Shown here in pieces: positions 33,199 through 44,367 of a stretch of 64,000 nucleotides of DNA. Under the pieces are notes generated by a model. That model saw only the letters and a list, made by a program, of their open reading frames with translations. It was not told the DNA's origin and ran no database searches. Positions within the stretch are counted from its first letter, which is position 1. Each line of letters begins with the position of its first letter. The position numbers and the translations under genes were made by a program. The stretch is taken from the NCBI RefSeq assembly GCF_003086295.3, contig NC_092046.1, positions 108,169,363-108,233,362 of the forward strand, read 5' to 3'. The DNA is from Arachis hypogaea (taxonomy: Eukaryota > Streptophyta > Magnoliopsida > Fabales > Fabaceae).

Positions 33199-34434
33199 TG
33201 ATAAACCTATATTTTATGATATATATTGTGCTCAATTTAAGTGATTTATTCAACCCTTCACCCACTTATTCATGTAAATTGCATGGTTTTATTTTCCCTT
33301 CCTTATTATGTGATATATGTGAAAAACGTGTTTCCTATGCTTAAAAATAATTATTTCAATTAGCCTTTATTACCATTCGATGCCGTGATTTGTGTGTTGA
33401 GAAGTTTCAAATCTTCTAAGGTAGGAATGACTTAAAGGATGGAAAGGAAACATACAAAAATGGAAGGAAAGCACAAAATGGAGTTTTTAAAGAAACTGGC
33501 AGCGGCGCGACCGCATGGACGACGTGGTCGCATGCCCAGCGTGAAAAGGCAGCGACGCGAACGCATGACTGACGTGGACGTGCGCCATGAGCAGAACACA
33601 GATGATGCGTACGCATGACTGAAGCGAGCGCGTGACAAGAAAAACTCCAGATGACGCGACCGCGTGACCCACGCAGACGCGTGACAGACGCCCCACACCA
33701 GAAATTACAGAAAACGCTCCCAGCGATTTCTGAAACCCTTTTTGGCCCAGATCCAAGTCCAGAAGGCACATATTAGAGGTTACAAAGGGGGGGGGGAAAT
33801 GCATCCATTCATGAGGAGGTCTCCAATTATTCACTTTTCATAGTTTAGATGTAGTTTTTAGAGAAAGAGGTTCTCTTCTCTCTCTTAGGTTTAAGGATTA
33901 GGATTTCTTATTATTTCAATTTAGTATTCCAACTCCTTATCAGGTTCAATATTCCTTTTACTTTATATTTCTCTTTTACTTTCAAATACTTTAATGCTTT
34001 CCTTTAATTAATTTTGTTGCCAAATTGGCTTATGAACCATTCATGTTTAGATTTGATTTTCTATTTAATATAATTTGAGGTATTTTAGAATTATGATTGC
34101 TTTCCTTTATTTATATTAATAATTTAGATTTTTTCCTTTTGGCTTTGGTAAAGTAATTGGTAACTCATGAGTTATCAAACTCAACGTGATTGATAATTAT
34201 TGTCTTTGCTAATTGAATTGAACTTCATTAACTCCAGTCCTTTCTTAGGAATTGACAAGGACTTGAGGATCAAACTAATTGGTCCACTTGACCATCCTTT
34301 GCTTTAGTAAAGGCTAACTAAGTGGGATTAAAACTCAATTCTCATCACCATTGATAAGGATAACTAGGATAGGACTTCCAAATCCTCATACCTTACCAAG
34401 AGTTTATTTTATGGTTATTTATTTATTTTACTTG
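33199..34434 (+). repeat. E7 3' LTR, first part
   Basis: Matches 25041-26280 of the 5' LTR with scattered differences, including a run of nine G at 33787 where the 5' LTR has five. The dyad array is at 33500-33695. E8 interrupts it after ACTTG (34430-34434). Confidence 0.9.
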
Positions 34435-36091
34435 TGATGAGCGGATAATTTATACGCTTTTTGGCATTATTTTTAGTATGTTTTCAGTATGATTTAGTTA
34501 GTTTTTAGTATATTTTTATTAGTTTTTAATTAAAAATCACATTTCTGGACTTTACTATGAGTTTGTGTGTTTTTCTGTGATTTCAGGTATTTTCTGGCTG
34601 AAATTGAGGGACCTGAGCAAAAATCAGATTCAGAGGTTGAAGAAGGACTGCAGATGCTGTTGGATTCTGACCTCTCTGCACTCAAAGTGAATTTTCTGGA
34701 GCTAACAAACTCCAAATGGTGCGCTTTTAATTGAGTTGGAAAGTAGACATCCAGGGCTTTCCAGCAATATATAATAGTCCATACTTTGCTCGAGTTTAGA
34801 TGATGCAAACTGGCGTTGAACGCCAGTTCCATGTTGCAGTCTGGCGTTCAGCGCCAGAAACAAGTTGCAAAGTGGAGTTCAACGCCAGAAACACGTTACA
34901 AACTGGCGTTCAACTCCAAGAATGACCTCTCCACGTGTAAAATTCAAGCTCAGCCCAAGCACACACCAAGTGGACCCTGAAAGTGGATTTCTGCATCAAG
35001 TACTTATTTCTGTAAACCCTAGTAGCTAGTCTAGTATATATAGGACATTTTACTATTGTATTAGACATCTTGGGACGTTTAGTTCTTAGATCAGGGGGGC
35101 TGGCCATTCGGCCATGCCTGAACCTTTCACTTATGTAATTTTCAACGGTAGAGTTTCTACACACCATAGATTAAGGTGTGGAGCTCTGCTGTTCCTCAAA
35201 GATTAATGCAGAGTACTACTATTTTTCTATTCAATTCAACTTATTCCGCTTCTAAGATATTCATTCGCACTTCAATATGATGGATGTGATGATCGTGACA
35301 GTCATCATCATTCTCAACTTATGAACGTGTGCCTGACAACCACTTCCGTTCTACCTTAGATTGAATGGATATCTCTTCGATATCTAATACAGGGGACCGA
35401 GTCCGAGATATTAGTGTCTTCGTGGTATAAGTTAGAACCCATGGATGGCCATTCCTGAGATCCGGAAAGTCTAAACCTTGTCTGTGGTATTCCGAGTAGG
35501 ATCTGGGAAGGGATGGCTGTGACGAGCTTCAAACTCGTGAGTGCTGGGCGTAGTGACAGATGCAAAAGGATAGTAAATCCTATTCCAGTATGATCGAGAA
35601 CCGACAGATGATTAGCCATGCAGTGACAGCGCATTGGACCATTTTCACAGGAGGATGGGATGTAGCCATTGACAACGGTGATGCCCTACATAAAGCTTGC
35701 CATAGAAAGGAGTAGGATTGATTGGATGGAGACAGCAGGAAAGCAGAGGTTCAGAGGAACGAAAGCATCTCTATGCGCTTATCTGAAATTCTCACCAATG
35801 AATTACATAAGTACCACTATCCTATTTTATATTTTATTTATCTTTTACTTATCAATTCATAAAATCAGTTGAATCCGCCTGACTGAGATTTACAAGGTGA
35901 CCATAGCTTGCTTCATACCGACAATCTCCGTGGGATCGACCCTTACTCACGTAAGGTTTATTACTTGGACGACCCAATGCACTTGCTTGTTAGTTGTACG
36001 AAGTTGTGAAACAGATAAAAGATCATGAACGTGCGTATTGAGTTTTTAGCGCCGTTACCAAGGAATGGAATGATCACGATTTTGCACACCA
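34435..36091 (+). repeat. E8 5' LTR
   Basis: 1657 bp. Dyads (actggcgttgaacgccagt, ctggcgttcagcgccag) at 34808-34920, TATA box at 35035, conserved block (gggatcgacccttactcac..) near 35932-35990. A second decayed 'gtttttagcgccgttacc' (36040-36062), just inside the LTR end, mimics the primer-binding site. Confidence 0.93.
35035..35042 (+). promoter_or_regulatory. LTR TATA box (E8)
   Basis: TATATATA about 120 bases after the dyad array, also present in the 3' LTR (41494) and in the 16386 LTR (16965). Likely drives the element's transcript. Confidence 0.7.
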
Positions 36092-36097
36092 AGTTTT

Positions 36098-36117
36098 TGG
36101 CGCCGTTGCCGGGGATT
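36098..36117 (+). other. E8 primer-binding site
   Basis: TGGCGCCGTTGCCGGGGATT, a perfect match to the last 18 bases of plant tRNA-Asp including CCA; 6 bases after the LTR. Confidence 0.92.
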
Positions 36118-37672
36118 GTTCGAGTTTGGACAACTGACGGTTCATCTTGTTGCTCAGATTAGGTAATTTTATTTTAATTTTAACCTTTCTGCTTTTATTA
36201 TTCTTATTTTCGAAAAAAAAATATACAAAAAAAAATTTCTTTTTCTTTTTTCGTTTTTTCAAAATTAATTTTCGAAAAACCAAAAAAATTGATAAAATCA
36301 TAAAATCAAAAAATATTTTTGTGTTTCTTGTTTGAGTCTAGAGTCAATTTTTTTAAGTTTGGTGTCTTGCATGTGTTTCTTTTTCTCAAGAATTTTTGAA
36401 AATTCATCATATGTTCTTCATGATCTTCAAGTTGTTCCTGGCCAGTCTTCTTGTTTGATCTTCATATTTTCGTATTTTGTGTCTTTTCTTCTTTTTCATA
36501 TTCATTTTTAATTTGTTAGTTTCTAAAGTTTGAAAATTTCTAAGTTTGGTGTCTTGCATGTTTTTCTTTCATTAAAAATTTTCAAAAATAAGTCTTGATG
36601 TTCATCTTGATCTTCAAAGTGTTCTTGGTGTTCATCTTGACATTCATAGTGTTCTTGCATGCATTGTGTGTTTTGATTCATAATTTTTATGTTATGAGTC
36701 TTTTTCATATTTTTCTCTCTCATCATTAAAATTCAAAAAAAAGAAATATTTTTTCCTTATTTTACTCAAAATTTTTGAAAATATGATTTGATTTAGTCAA
36801 AATTTTTTTAAATTTAATTGTTTCTTATGAATCAAATCAAATTTTCAATTTAAAAATCTTATCTTTTCAAAATCTTTTTCAAAAATCAAATCTTTTTCAT
36901 TTTACCTTCATATTTTCAAAAACTTTTTAAATTTGATTTTCAAAATCTTTTTCTTATTTTATTTCTTAATTTTCAAAATCTTTACTAACATTTAATATGA
37001 TTGATTGAAAAATTTCAAGTTGTTACTTGCTTATTAAGAAAGATTCAATCTTTAAACTCTAGAATCATATCTTTTTAGTTTCTTGTTAGTCAAGTAATCA
37101 ACTTTAGTTTTCAAAATCAAATCTTTTTAATTTTCTTTTCAAATCTTTTTCAAATTCAATTTCAAAATCTTTTCTAACTTCTTATCCTTTTAAAATTGAT
37201 TTTCAAATCTTATCTTTTTGTTTCAATCATATCTTTTTAAATTTCAATCATATCTTTTTCAAAAACAAATTTCAAAACTTTTTCAATCAATCTTATCTTT
37301 TTGTTTCAATCATATCTTTTTCAAAACTACCTAACTAATCCTCTCTCCTTTTTCAAAATTCCTTTTTAATTAACTAATTGTTTTAATTTTAATTTAATTT
37401 CAACTTTAATTTTCGAAATCTAACTTTCAATTTTAATTTTTATTTTAACTAAATTTCAAAATTCTCTCTCTCATCTCCTTCTATTTATTTATTCATCTAC
37501 TAACACTTCTCTTCCATCCAAAAATTCGAACACCACCTCCCTCTCTGTGTTCAAGTTTTCCCCTCTTCTCTTCTTTACATTACATTCTTTTCTTCTTCTG
37601 CTCACACAAAGGAATCTCTATACTGTGACATAGAGGATTCCATATTTTCTTTGTTATTCCCTTCTTTGTCAT
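36118..37672 (+). other. E8 T-rich leader
   Basis: About 1.55 kb, T-rich, with words AAGTTTGGTGTC near 36355 and 36543 and many 'aatcttatctttttcaa' runs. It ends in 'ggaatctctatactgtgacatagag' just before gag, a phrase also present before the E5 gag (19164) and E1 gag (reversed, ~1155). That short conserved stretch may matter for translation or packaging. Confidence 0.7.
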
Positions 37673-39904
37673 ATGAGCAGGAGCAAGGACAAGAACATTC
37701 TTGTTGAAGCAGATCCTGAACCTGAAAGGACTCTGAAAAGGAAATTAAGAGAAGTTAAAATACAACAATCCAGAGACAACCTTACAGAAATTTTCGAACA
37801 AGAAGAGGAGATGGCAGCCGAAAATAATAATAATGCAAGGAGGATGCTTGGTGACTTTACTGCACCTAATTCTAATTTACATGGAAGAAGCATCTCCATT
37901 CCTGCCATTGGAGCAAACAATTTTGAGCTGAAACCTCAATTAGTTTCTCTGGTGCAACAGAACTGCAAGTTTCATGGACTTCCATCTGAAGATCCTTTTC
38001 AGTTCTTAACTGAGTTCTTGCAGATCTGTGATATTGTTAAGACCAATGGGGTTGATCCCGAGGTCTACAGGCTTATGCTTTTTCCGTTTGCTGTAAGAGA
38101 CAAAGCTAGAGTGTGGTTGGAATCTCAACCCAAAGATAGCCTGAACTCTTGGGATAAGCTCGTCACGGCTTTCTTAGCCAAGTTCTTTCCTCCTCAAAAG
38201 CTGAGTAAGCTTAGAGTGGATGTTCAAACCTTCAGACAGAAAGAAGGTGAATCCCTCTATGAAGCTTGGGAAAGATATAAGCGACTGACCAAAAAGTGTC
38301 CTTCTGACATGCTTTCAGAATGGACCATCCTGGATATATTCTATGATGGTCTGCCTGAATTAGCTAAGATGTCATTGGATACTTCTGCAGGTGGATCCAT
38401 TCACCTAAAGAAAATGCCTGCAGAAGCTCAAGAACTCATTGACATGGTTGCTAATAACCAGTTCATGTACACTTCTGAGAGGAATCCTGTGAGTAATAGG
38501 ACGCCTCAGAAGAAGGGAGTTCTTGAAATTGATACTCTGAATGCCATATTGGCTCAGAACAAAATATTGACTCAGCAAGTCAATATGATTTCTCAGAGTC
38601 TGAATGGAATGCAAGCTGCATCCAACAGTACTCAAGAGGCATCTTCTGAAGAAAAAGCTTATGATCCTAAGAACCCTGCAATAGCAGAGGTGAATTACAT
38701 GGGTGAACCTAATGGAAACACCTATAACCCCTCATGGAGAAATCACCTAAATTTCTCATGGAAGGATCAACAAAAGCCTCAACAAGGCTTTATTAATGGT
38801 GGAAGAAACAGGTTTAACAATAGTAAACCTTTTCCATCATCCACTCAGCAACAGACAAAGAATTCTGAGCAGAATCCATCTAGCTTAGCAAATTTAGTCT
38901 CTGATTTGTCTAAGGCCACTCTAAGTTTCATGAATGAAACAAGGTCCTCCATTAGAAATTTGGAAGCACAAGTGGGCCAGCTGAGTAAAAGGATCACTGA
39001 AACCCCTCCTAGTACTCTCCCAAGCAATACAGAAGAAAATCCAAAAGGAGAGTGCAAGGCCATTAAAATGACCATCATGGCCGAAACCACAAAAGAGGAG
39101 GAGGACGTGAATCCCAGTGAGGAAGCCCTCCTGGGACGTCCAGAGATCAATAAGGAGTTTCCCTCTGAGGAACCAAAGGATTCTGAGGCTCATCTAGAGA
39201 CCATAGAGATTCCATTAAACCTCCTTATGCCATTCATGAGCTCTGATGAGTATTCTTCTTCTGAAGAGAATGAAGATGTTACTGAAGAGCAAGTTGCCAA
39301 GTACCTTGGTGCAATCATGAAGCTGAATGCCAAATTATTTGGTAATGAGACTTGGGAAGATGAACCTCCCTTGCTCACCAATGAACTGAGTGATCTGGAT
39401 CAACTGAAATTGCCTCAGAAGAAACAGGATCCTGGAAAGTTCTTAATACCTTGCACCATAGGCACCATGACCTTTGAGAAGGCTCTATGTGACCTTGGGT
39501 CAGGGATAAACTTCATGCCCCTATCTGTAATGGAGAAACTGGGAATCTTTGAGGTGCAAGCTGCCAGAATCTCATTAGAGATGGCAGAAAACTCAAGAAA
39601 ACAGGCTTATGGTCAGGTAGAGGACGTGTTAGTAAAGGTTGAAGGCCTTTACATCCCTGCTGATTTCATAATCATGGATACTGGGAAGGATGAGGATGAA
39701 TCCATCATTCTTGGAAGACCCTTCCTAGCCACAGCAAGAGCTGTGATTGATGTGGACAGAGGAGAATTGATCCTTCAACTGAATGAGGACTCCCTTGTGT
39801 TGAAAACTCACGGTTCTCCTTCTGTAACCATGGAGAGGAAGCATGAAAAGCTTCTCTCACTGCAGAGTCAACCAAAGCCCCCACAGTCAAACTCTAAGTT
39901 TTAA
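37673..39904 (+). CDS. E8 gag-pro polyprotein, intact
   Basis: 743 codons from ATG 37673 (MSRSKDKN). Residues ~1-95: conserved N-terminal arm (PERTLKRKLRE, ISIPAIGANNFELKPQLVSLVQQNC). Residues ~136-230: Retrotrans_gag core (RDKARVWLESQP, FFPPQKLSKLRVDVQTFRQKEGESLYEAWERYKRL, LDIFYDGL), the capsid. Residues ~235-580: flexible Asn/Gln/Glu-rich linker with a coiled-coil-like part; no CCHC zinc knuckle. Residues ~586-700: retropepsin-like domain with CDLGSGINFMPLSV (Asp near 607), flap-like region and ILGRPFLATARAVIDV. The active-site triad is D-L-G rather than D-T/S-G, as in related plant elements. It ends ~45 residues later with no pol. Capsid assembly in the cytoplasm is the expected role; the protease may be inactive or atypical. 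Confidence 0.92.
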   Translation: MSRSKDKNILVEADPEPERTLKRKLREVKIQQSRDNLTEIFEQEEEMAAENNNNARRMLGDFTAPNSNLHGRSISIPAIGANNFELKPQLVSLVQQNCKFHGLPSEDPFQFLTEFLQICDIVKTNGVDPEVYRLMLFPFAVRDKARVWLESQPKDSLNSWDKLVTAFLAKFFPPQKLSKLRVDVQTFRQKEGESLYEAWERYKRLTKKCPSDMLSEWTILDIFYDGLPELAKMSLDTSAGGSIHLKKMPAEAQELIDMVANNQFMYTSERNPVSNRTPQKKGVLEIDTLNAILAQNKILTQQVNMISQSLNGMQAASNSTQEASSEEKAYDPKNPAIAEVNYMGEPNGNTYNPSWRNHLNFSWKDQQKPQQGFINGGRNRFNNSKPFPSSTQQQTKNSEQNPSSLANLVSDLSKATLSFMNETRSSIRNLEAQVGQLSKRITETPPSTLPSNTEENPKGECKAIKMTIMAETTKEEEDVNPSEEALLGRPEINKEFPSEEPKDSEAHLETIEIPLNLLMPFMSSDEYSSSEENEDVTEEQVAKYLGAIMKLNAKLFGNETWEDEPPLLTNELSDLDQLKLPQKKQDPGKFLIPCTIGTMTFEKALCDLGSGINFMPLSVMEKLGIFEVQAARISLEMAENSRKQAYGQVEDVLVKVEGLYIPADFIIMDTGKDEDESIILGRPFLATARAVIDVDRGELILQLNEDSLVLKTHGSPSVTMERKHEKLLSLQSQPKPPQSNSKF

Positions 39905-40855
39905 TTACAAAAGAACAAGAAGTACATGGTTTCGAATTCATCCTTGAAACTAGTTTAATTATTTTGATGTGGTGACAATACTTTTTGTTTTCTGAATGAA
40001 TGCTTGAACAATGCATATGTCTTTTGAAGTTGTTGTTTAAGAATGTTAAATATGTTGGCTCTTGAAAGAATGATGATAAGGAGAAATGTTATTTGATAAT
40101 CTGAAAAATCATAAAATTGATTCTTGAAGCAAGAAAAAGCAGTGAATACAGAAAGCTTGCGAAAAAAAAAAGAGAAAAATGGCGAAAAAAAATAATAGAA
40201 AGAAAAAGAAAAAAAGAAGCAGAAAAAGCCAAAAGCTCTTAAAACCAAAAGGCAAGAGCAAAAAGCCAATAACCCTTAAAACCAAAAGGCAAGGGTAAAT
40301 AAAAAGGATCCCAAGGCTTTGAGCATCAGTGGATAGGAGGGCCTAAAGGAATAAAATCCTAGCCTAAGCGGCTAAACTAAGCTGTCCCTAACCATGTGCT
40401 TGTGGCGTGAAGTTGTCAAGTGAAAACTTGAGACTGAGCGGTTGAAGTCAAGGTCCAAAGTAAAAGAAGAGTGTGCTTAAGAATCCTGGACACCTCTAAT
40501 TGGGGACTTTAGCAAAGCTGAGTCACAATCTGAAAAGGTTTACCCAATTATGTGTTTGTGGCATTTATGTATCCGGTGGTAATACTGGAAAACAAAGTGC
40601 TTAGGGCCACGGCCAAGACTCATAAAGTAGCTGTGTTCAAGAATCAACATACTGAACTAGGGGAAACAATAACACTATCTGAACTCTGAGTTCCTATAGA
40701 TGCCAATCATTCTGAACTTCAATGGATAAAGTGAGATGCCAAAACTATTCAAGAGGCAAAAAGCTACAAGTCCCGCTCATCTGATTGGAGCTATATTTCA
40801 TTGATATTTTGGAATTTATAGTATATTCTCTTCTTTTTATCCTATTTGGTTTTCA
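39905..40855 (+). other. E8 conserved non-coding 3' region
   Basis: No gene. 40310-40790 (aaggctttgagcatcagtggataggagggcc .. gtgtttgtggcatttatgtatccggtggtaatactgg ..) is conserved with 15810-16260 in E2 although neither is coding. Pol would normally lie upstream of this point; it is absent without a visible scar. Confidence 0.7.
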
Positions 40856-40893
40856 GTTGCTTGGGGACAAGCAACAATTTAAGTTTGGTATTG
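40856..40893 (+). other. Terminal hairpin-tail module of E8
   Basis: Perfect 8-bp stem GTTGCTTG-GGGA-CAAGCAAC (40856-40875), then AAGTTTGGTATTG up to the LTR start at 40894. Same stem as E2 but loop GGGA instead of AGGA. Confidence 0.8.
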
Positions 40894-42549
40894 TGATGAG
40901 CGGATAATTTATACGCTTTTTGGCATTGTTTTTAGTATGTTTTCAGTATGATTTAGTTAGTTTTTAGTATATTTTTTTTAGTTTTTAATTAAAAATCACA
41001 TTTCTGGACTTTACTATGATTTTGTGTGTTTTTCTATGATTTCAGGTATTTTCTGGCTGAAATTGAGGAACCTGAGCAAAAATCAGATTCAGAGGTTGAA
41101 GAAGGACTGCAGATGCTGTTGGATTCTGACCTCCCTGCACTCAAAGTGGATTTTCTGGAGCTACAGAACTCCAAATGGCACGCTTCCGATTGCGTTGGAA
41201 AGTGGACATCTAGGGCTTTCCAGCAATATATAATAGTTCATACTTTGCCCGAGTTTAGATGACGAAAACTGGCATTGAACGCCAGTTCCATGTTGCAGTC
41301 TGGCGTTCAGCGCCAGAAACAAGTTCCAAAGTGGAGTTCAATGCCAGAAACATGTTACAAACTGGCGTTCAACTCCAAGAATGACCTCTCCACGTGTAAA
41401 CTATAAGCTCAGCCCAAGCACACACCAAGTGGGCCCCGGAAGTGGATTTCTGCATCAATTACTTATTTCTATAAACCCTAGTAGCTAGTCTAGTATATAT
41501 AGGACATTTTACTATTGTATTAGACATCTTGGGACGTTTAGTTCTTAGATCAGGGGGGCTGGCCATTCGGCCATGCTTGAACCTTTCACTTATGTAATTT
41601 TCAACGGTAGAGTTTCTACACACCATAGATTAAGGTGTGGAGCTCTGCTGTTCCTCAAAGATTAATGCAGAGTACTACTATTTTTCTATTCAATTCAACT
41701 TATTCCGCTTCTAAGATATTCATTCGCACTTCAATATAATGGATGTGATGATCATGACAGTCATCATCATTCTCAACTTATGAACGCGTGCCTGACAACC
41801 ACTTCCGTTCTACCTTAGATTGAATGGATATCTCTTCGATATCTAATACAGGGGACCGAGTCCGAGATATTAGTGTCTTCGTGGTATAAGTTAGAACCCA
41901 TGGATGGCCATTCCTGAGATCCGGAAAGTCTAAACCTTGTGTGTGGTATTCCGAGTAGGATCTGGGAAGGGATGGCTGTGACGAACTTCAAACTCGCGAG
42001 TGCTGGGCGTAGTGACAGACGCAAAAGGATAGTAAATCCTATTCCAGTATGATCGAGAACCGACAGATGATTAGCCATGCAGTGACAGCGCATTGGACCA
42101 TTTTCACAGGAGGATGGGATGTAGCCATTGACAACGGTGATGCCCTACATAAAGCTTGCCATGGAAAGGAGTAGGATTGATTGGATGGAGACAGCAGGAA
42201 AGCAGAGGTTCAGAGGAACGAAAGCATCTCTATGCGCTTATCTGAAATTCTCACCAATGAATTACATAAGTACCACTATCCTATTTTATATTTTATTTAT
42301 CTTTTACTTATCAATTCATAAAATCAGTTGAATCTGCCTAACTGAGATTTACAAGGTGACCATAGCTTGCTTCATACCGACAATCTCCGTGGGATCGATC
42401 CTTACTCACGTAAGGTTTATTACTTGGACGACCCAGTGCACTTGCTGGTTAGTTGTACGAAGTTGTGAAACAGATATAAGATCATGAACGTGCGTATTGA
42501 GTTTTTAGCGCCGTTACCAAGGAATGGAATGATCACGATTTTCACACCA
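40894..42549 (+). repeat. E8 3' LTR
   Basis: 1656 bp, about 97% identical to the 5' LTR by eye, with many of the differences being transitions. TATA box at 41494, dyads at 41265-41380. Ends CACACCA, then ACTTG. Confidence 0.93.
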
Positions 42550-42808
42550 ACTTGCCATTTAAATTACTTGTTCATTACTTTCAAATCCCCCAATTTACAA
42601 AACTTATAACCAATAATAAGAACACCTCCCTGCAGTTCCTTGAGAAGACGACCCGAGGTTTAAATACTTCGGTTATCAATTTTAAAGGGGTTTGTTACTT
42701 GTGACAACCAAAACGTTTGTGAGAAAGGACTTTTGTTGGTTTAGAAGCTATACCTACAACGAGGATTTATTCTGCAAAATTCTAGGCCACGCAAAATTTC
42801 TCTCTTCA
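42550..42808 (+). repeat. E7 3' LTR, remainder
   Basis: Begins with the duplicated ACTTG and completes the E7 LTR (ends CTCTTCA at 42808), followed by the E7 target duplication AACGC. Confidence 0.9.
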
Positions 42809-42813
42809 AACGC

Positions 42814-43878
42814 CCATGCAAAAAAGGTCAGTCACAGACTAATAACAACCCTCCTAAGCAAGCTAGTAACCCCCCTTCCAACTCACATGGCATTCGGCCT
42901 TCATCAACCAAGGTTGATGAATACAAGGCTAAGATGCCATTTCCTTAGAAACTCTGTCAAGAGGAAAGGGATAAACAGTTTGCCCGCTTTACGGAGTATC
43001 TCAGAACATTAGAGATAAAGATCCCTTTTGCAGAAGCTCTTGAACAGATACCTTCTTATACAAAATTCATGAAGGACATTCTAAGTCATAAGAAGGATTG
43101 GAGAGAGACACAAACAGTCCTCTTCACTGAGGAATGCAGTGCAATCATTCAAAATAGCTTGCCAGAGAAGCTTAAGGATCCTGGAAGCTTTATGATACCA
43201 TGCACTCTAGGTGATGCTTGTACAAGGACAGCTCTATGTGACCTTGGGGCAAACATCAACCTAATACCTGCTTCTTTAATAAAGAAGATTTGTTTGACTG
43301 ATGAAGTCAAATGAACCCGCATATGCCTTCAACTTGCTGATGGGTCTATTAAAATACCATCAGGAGTAATTGAAGACATGATTGTCAGGGTTGGACCCTT
43401 TGCTTTCCCTACTGACTTTGTGGTGTTGGACATGGAGGGGCACAAGAGTGCATCCCTTATCCTAGGAAGACCCTTCCTAGTTACAAGACGAACTTTCATT
43501 GACGTTGAAAAAGGGGAAGTAACCCTGAGAGTCAATGAGAAAAAGTTCGTACTGAATGCTGTCTAGGCTATGCAGCATCCAGACATTCCTGAGGGATGCA
43601 TGGGCATTGACCTCATTGATTCCCTGGTAGAAGAGGTCAACATGGCCGAAAGCCTCAAGGAAGGGCTAGATGATATCCTTAATGATACTCAGCCTAATTC
43701 AGAGGAACCTTTGGAAACCTCTGAGGAAAAGGAGAAGCCTCCAAAACTTGAGCTTAAGCCACTACTATCCTCCCTAAAATATGCATTTCTGGGAGATGGA
43801 GATACCTTTCCTGTGATCATAAGCTTTGCCCTAGAGCCATAAGAAGAAGAAGCATTAATTAAAGTGCTCAAAACATGT
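42814..43878 (+). pseudogene. E6 gag-pro pseudogene, second part, and first codons of pol
   Basis: Continues from 25040. It holds the retropepsin-like region: ALCDLGANINLIPASL (from about 43230), FPTDFVVLDMEG and LILGRPFLVTRRTFIDVEKGE (43408-43505). After it come PKLELKPLLSSLKYAFLGDGDTFPVII and EEEALIKVL, the usual lead-in to reverse transcriptase in this lineage. Stops: TAG near 42948, TGA 43313, TAG 43564, TAA 43840. The sequence breaks at 43878 against an inverted gag, just before the reverse transcriptase core. E6 was thus derived from a pol-bearing type, unlike E7, E8 and E12. Confidence 0.85.
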
Positions 43879-44183
43879 AGGACTATAAGTTGAGGCTTCA
43901 ACTCAAAGTTATTGGCATGGAAATTTGGAGTGAGTATGCTGCTTTCACAGTTCCTTGCATTAGGAATCGTATATGAGGCCAGAACTCTCCTTGGAGGTTG
44001 GCCATTGTTATTGGCCACCTCCTCTGGTGGATTAGGGAGATTATCCTCCATCTCTTGATCTCCCTCTTCTGACTCTTCTTCTCCAATCACTCCCTTCCCT
44101 CTTACTTCTCTTCTCAATCTCAAGAAGGTTCTCTCTGGTTCAGAATCAAAAGAGGTGGATGCACCACTTCTTCCTCTTGGCAT
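43879..44183 (-). pseudogene. E9 gag N-terminal remnant
   Basis: Reads leftward from ATG 44183 (MPRGRSGASTS..SEPERTFLRLRREVRGKGVIGEEESEE) to NFELKPQLIVL, then ends abruptly against E6. Closest in the window to the E12 gag (61880). Only the first ~100 codons remain. This head-to-head junction is not an LTR end, so it arose by deletion or recombination. Confidence 0.8.
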
Positions 44184-44341
44184 ACAACACAAACAAACCA
44201 AAAAAACAAAAGCAGAATACTCTATTGCTAGAGTGAAGTTACAGTTAGCAGAAACAAAATCTCAAACAGTTAGTGGGCTTATAAAAAACAAAGAAATATG
44301 CTTAATCTAGATTATCACCTACTTAATTGTCAATCTAAATC

Positions 44342-44361
44342 AATCCCCGGGAACGCCGCCA
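44342..44361 (-). other. E9 primer-binding site, decayed
   Basis: Reverse complement of TGGCGGCGTTCCCGGGGATT, a tRNA-Asp-type site with two substitutions, 6 bases from the LTR at 44368. Confidence 0.75.
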
Positions 44362-44367
44362 GAAACT

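Larger units (their letters stand above)
34435..42549 (+). mobile_element. E8: complete gag-pro-only LTR retrotransposon (FIDEL/Feral-like)
   Basis: 8115 bp with LTRs of 1657 and 1656 bp (TGATGAGCGG...CACACCA). The target duplication is ACTTG at 34430-34434 and 42550-42554; the uninterrupted site is seen in the E7 5' LTR near 26265. It has a primer-binding site, a long T-rich leader, one intact gag-pro ORF, a conserved non-coding 3' region and a hairpin-tail module. There is no reverse transcriptase, RNase H or integrase. This fits a non-autonomous element of the gag-only type (known as TR-GAG) mobilised by a relative. I count roughly 50 differences between the LTRs by eye (about 3%), so it inserted of the order of a million years or more ago. 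Confidence 0.93.
25041..42808 (+). mobile_element. E7: three-ORF LTR retrotransposon without pol
   Basis: LTRs at 25041-26526 and 33199-34434 plus 42555-42808 (split by E8). Flanked by the 5-bp target duplication AACGC (25036-25040 and 42809-42813). Without E8 it is about 9.65 kb. Order: primer-binding site, ORF1, ORF2, post-gag hairpin, dyad array, leader-like region, ORF3 (one in-frame stop), internal hairpin-tail module, untranslated region, terminal hairpin and polypurine tract. It has no reverse transcriptase, RNase H or integrase and no recognisable Retrotrans_gag domain. It must depend on another element for copying. Confidence 0.92.

Noticed and set aside
36040..36062. Second primer-binding site just inside the E8 LTR end (also 42505-42531)
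   Set aside because: The sequence agtttttagcgccgttaccaagg is a decayed look-alike present in both LTRs; the real site follows the LTR end at 36098.
36098..36117. tRNA-Asp gene fragment
   Set aside because: Only the last 18-20 bases of tRNA-Asp are matched, right after the LTR: a primer-binding site.
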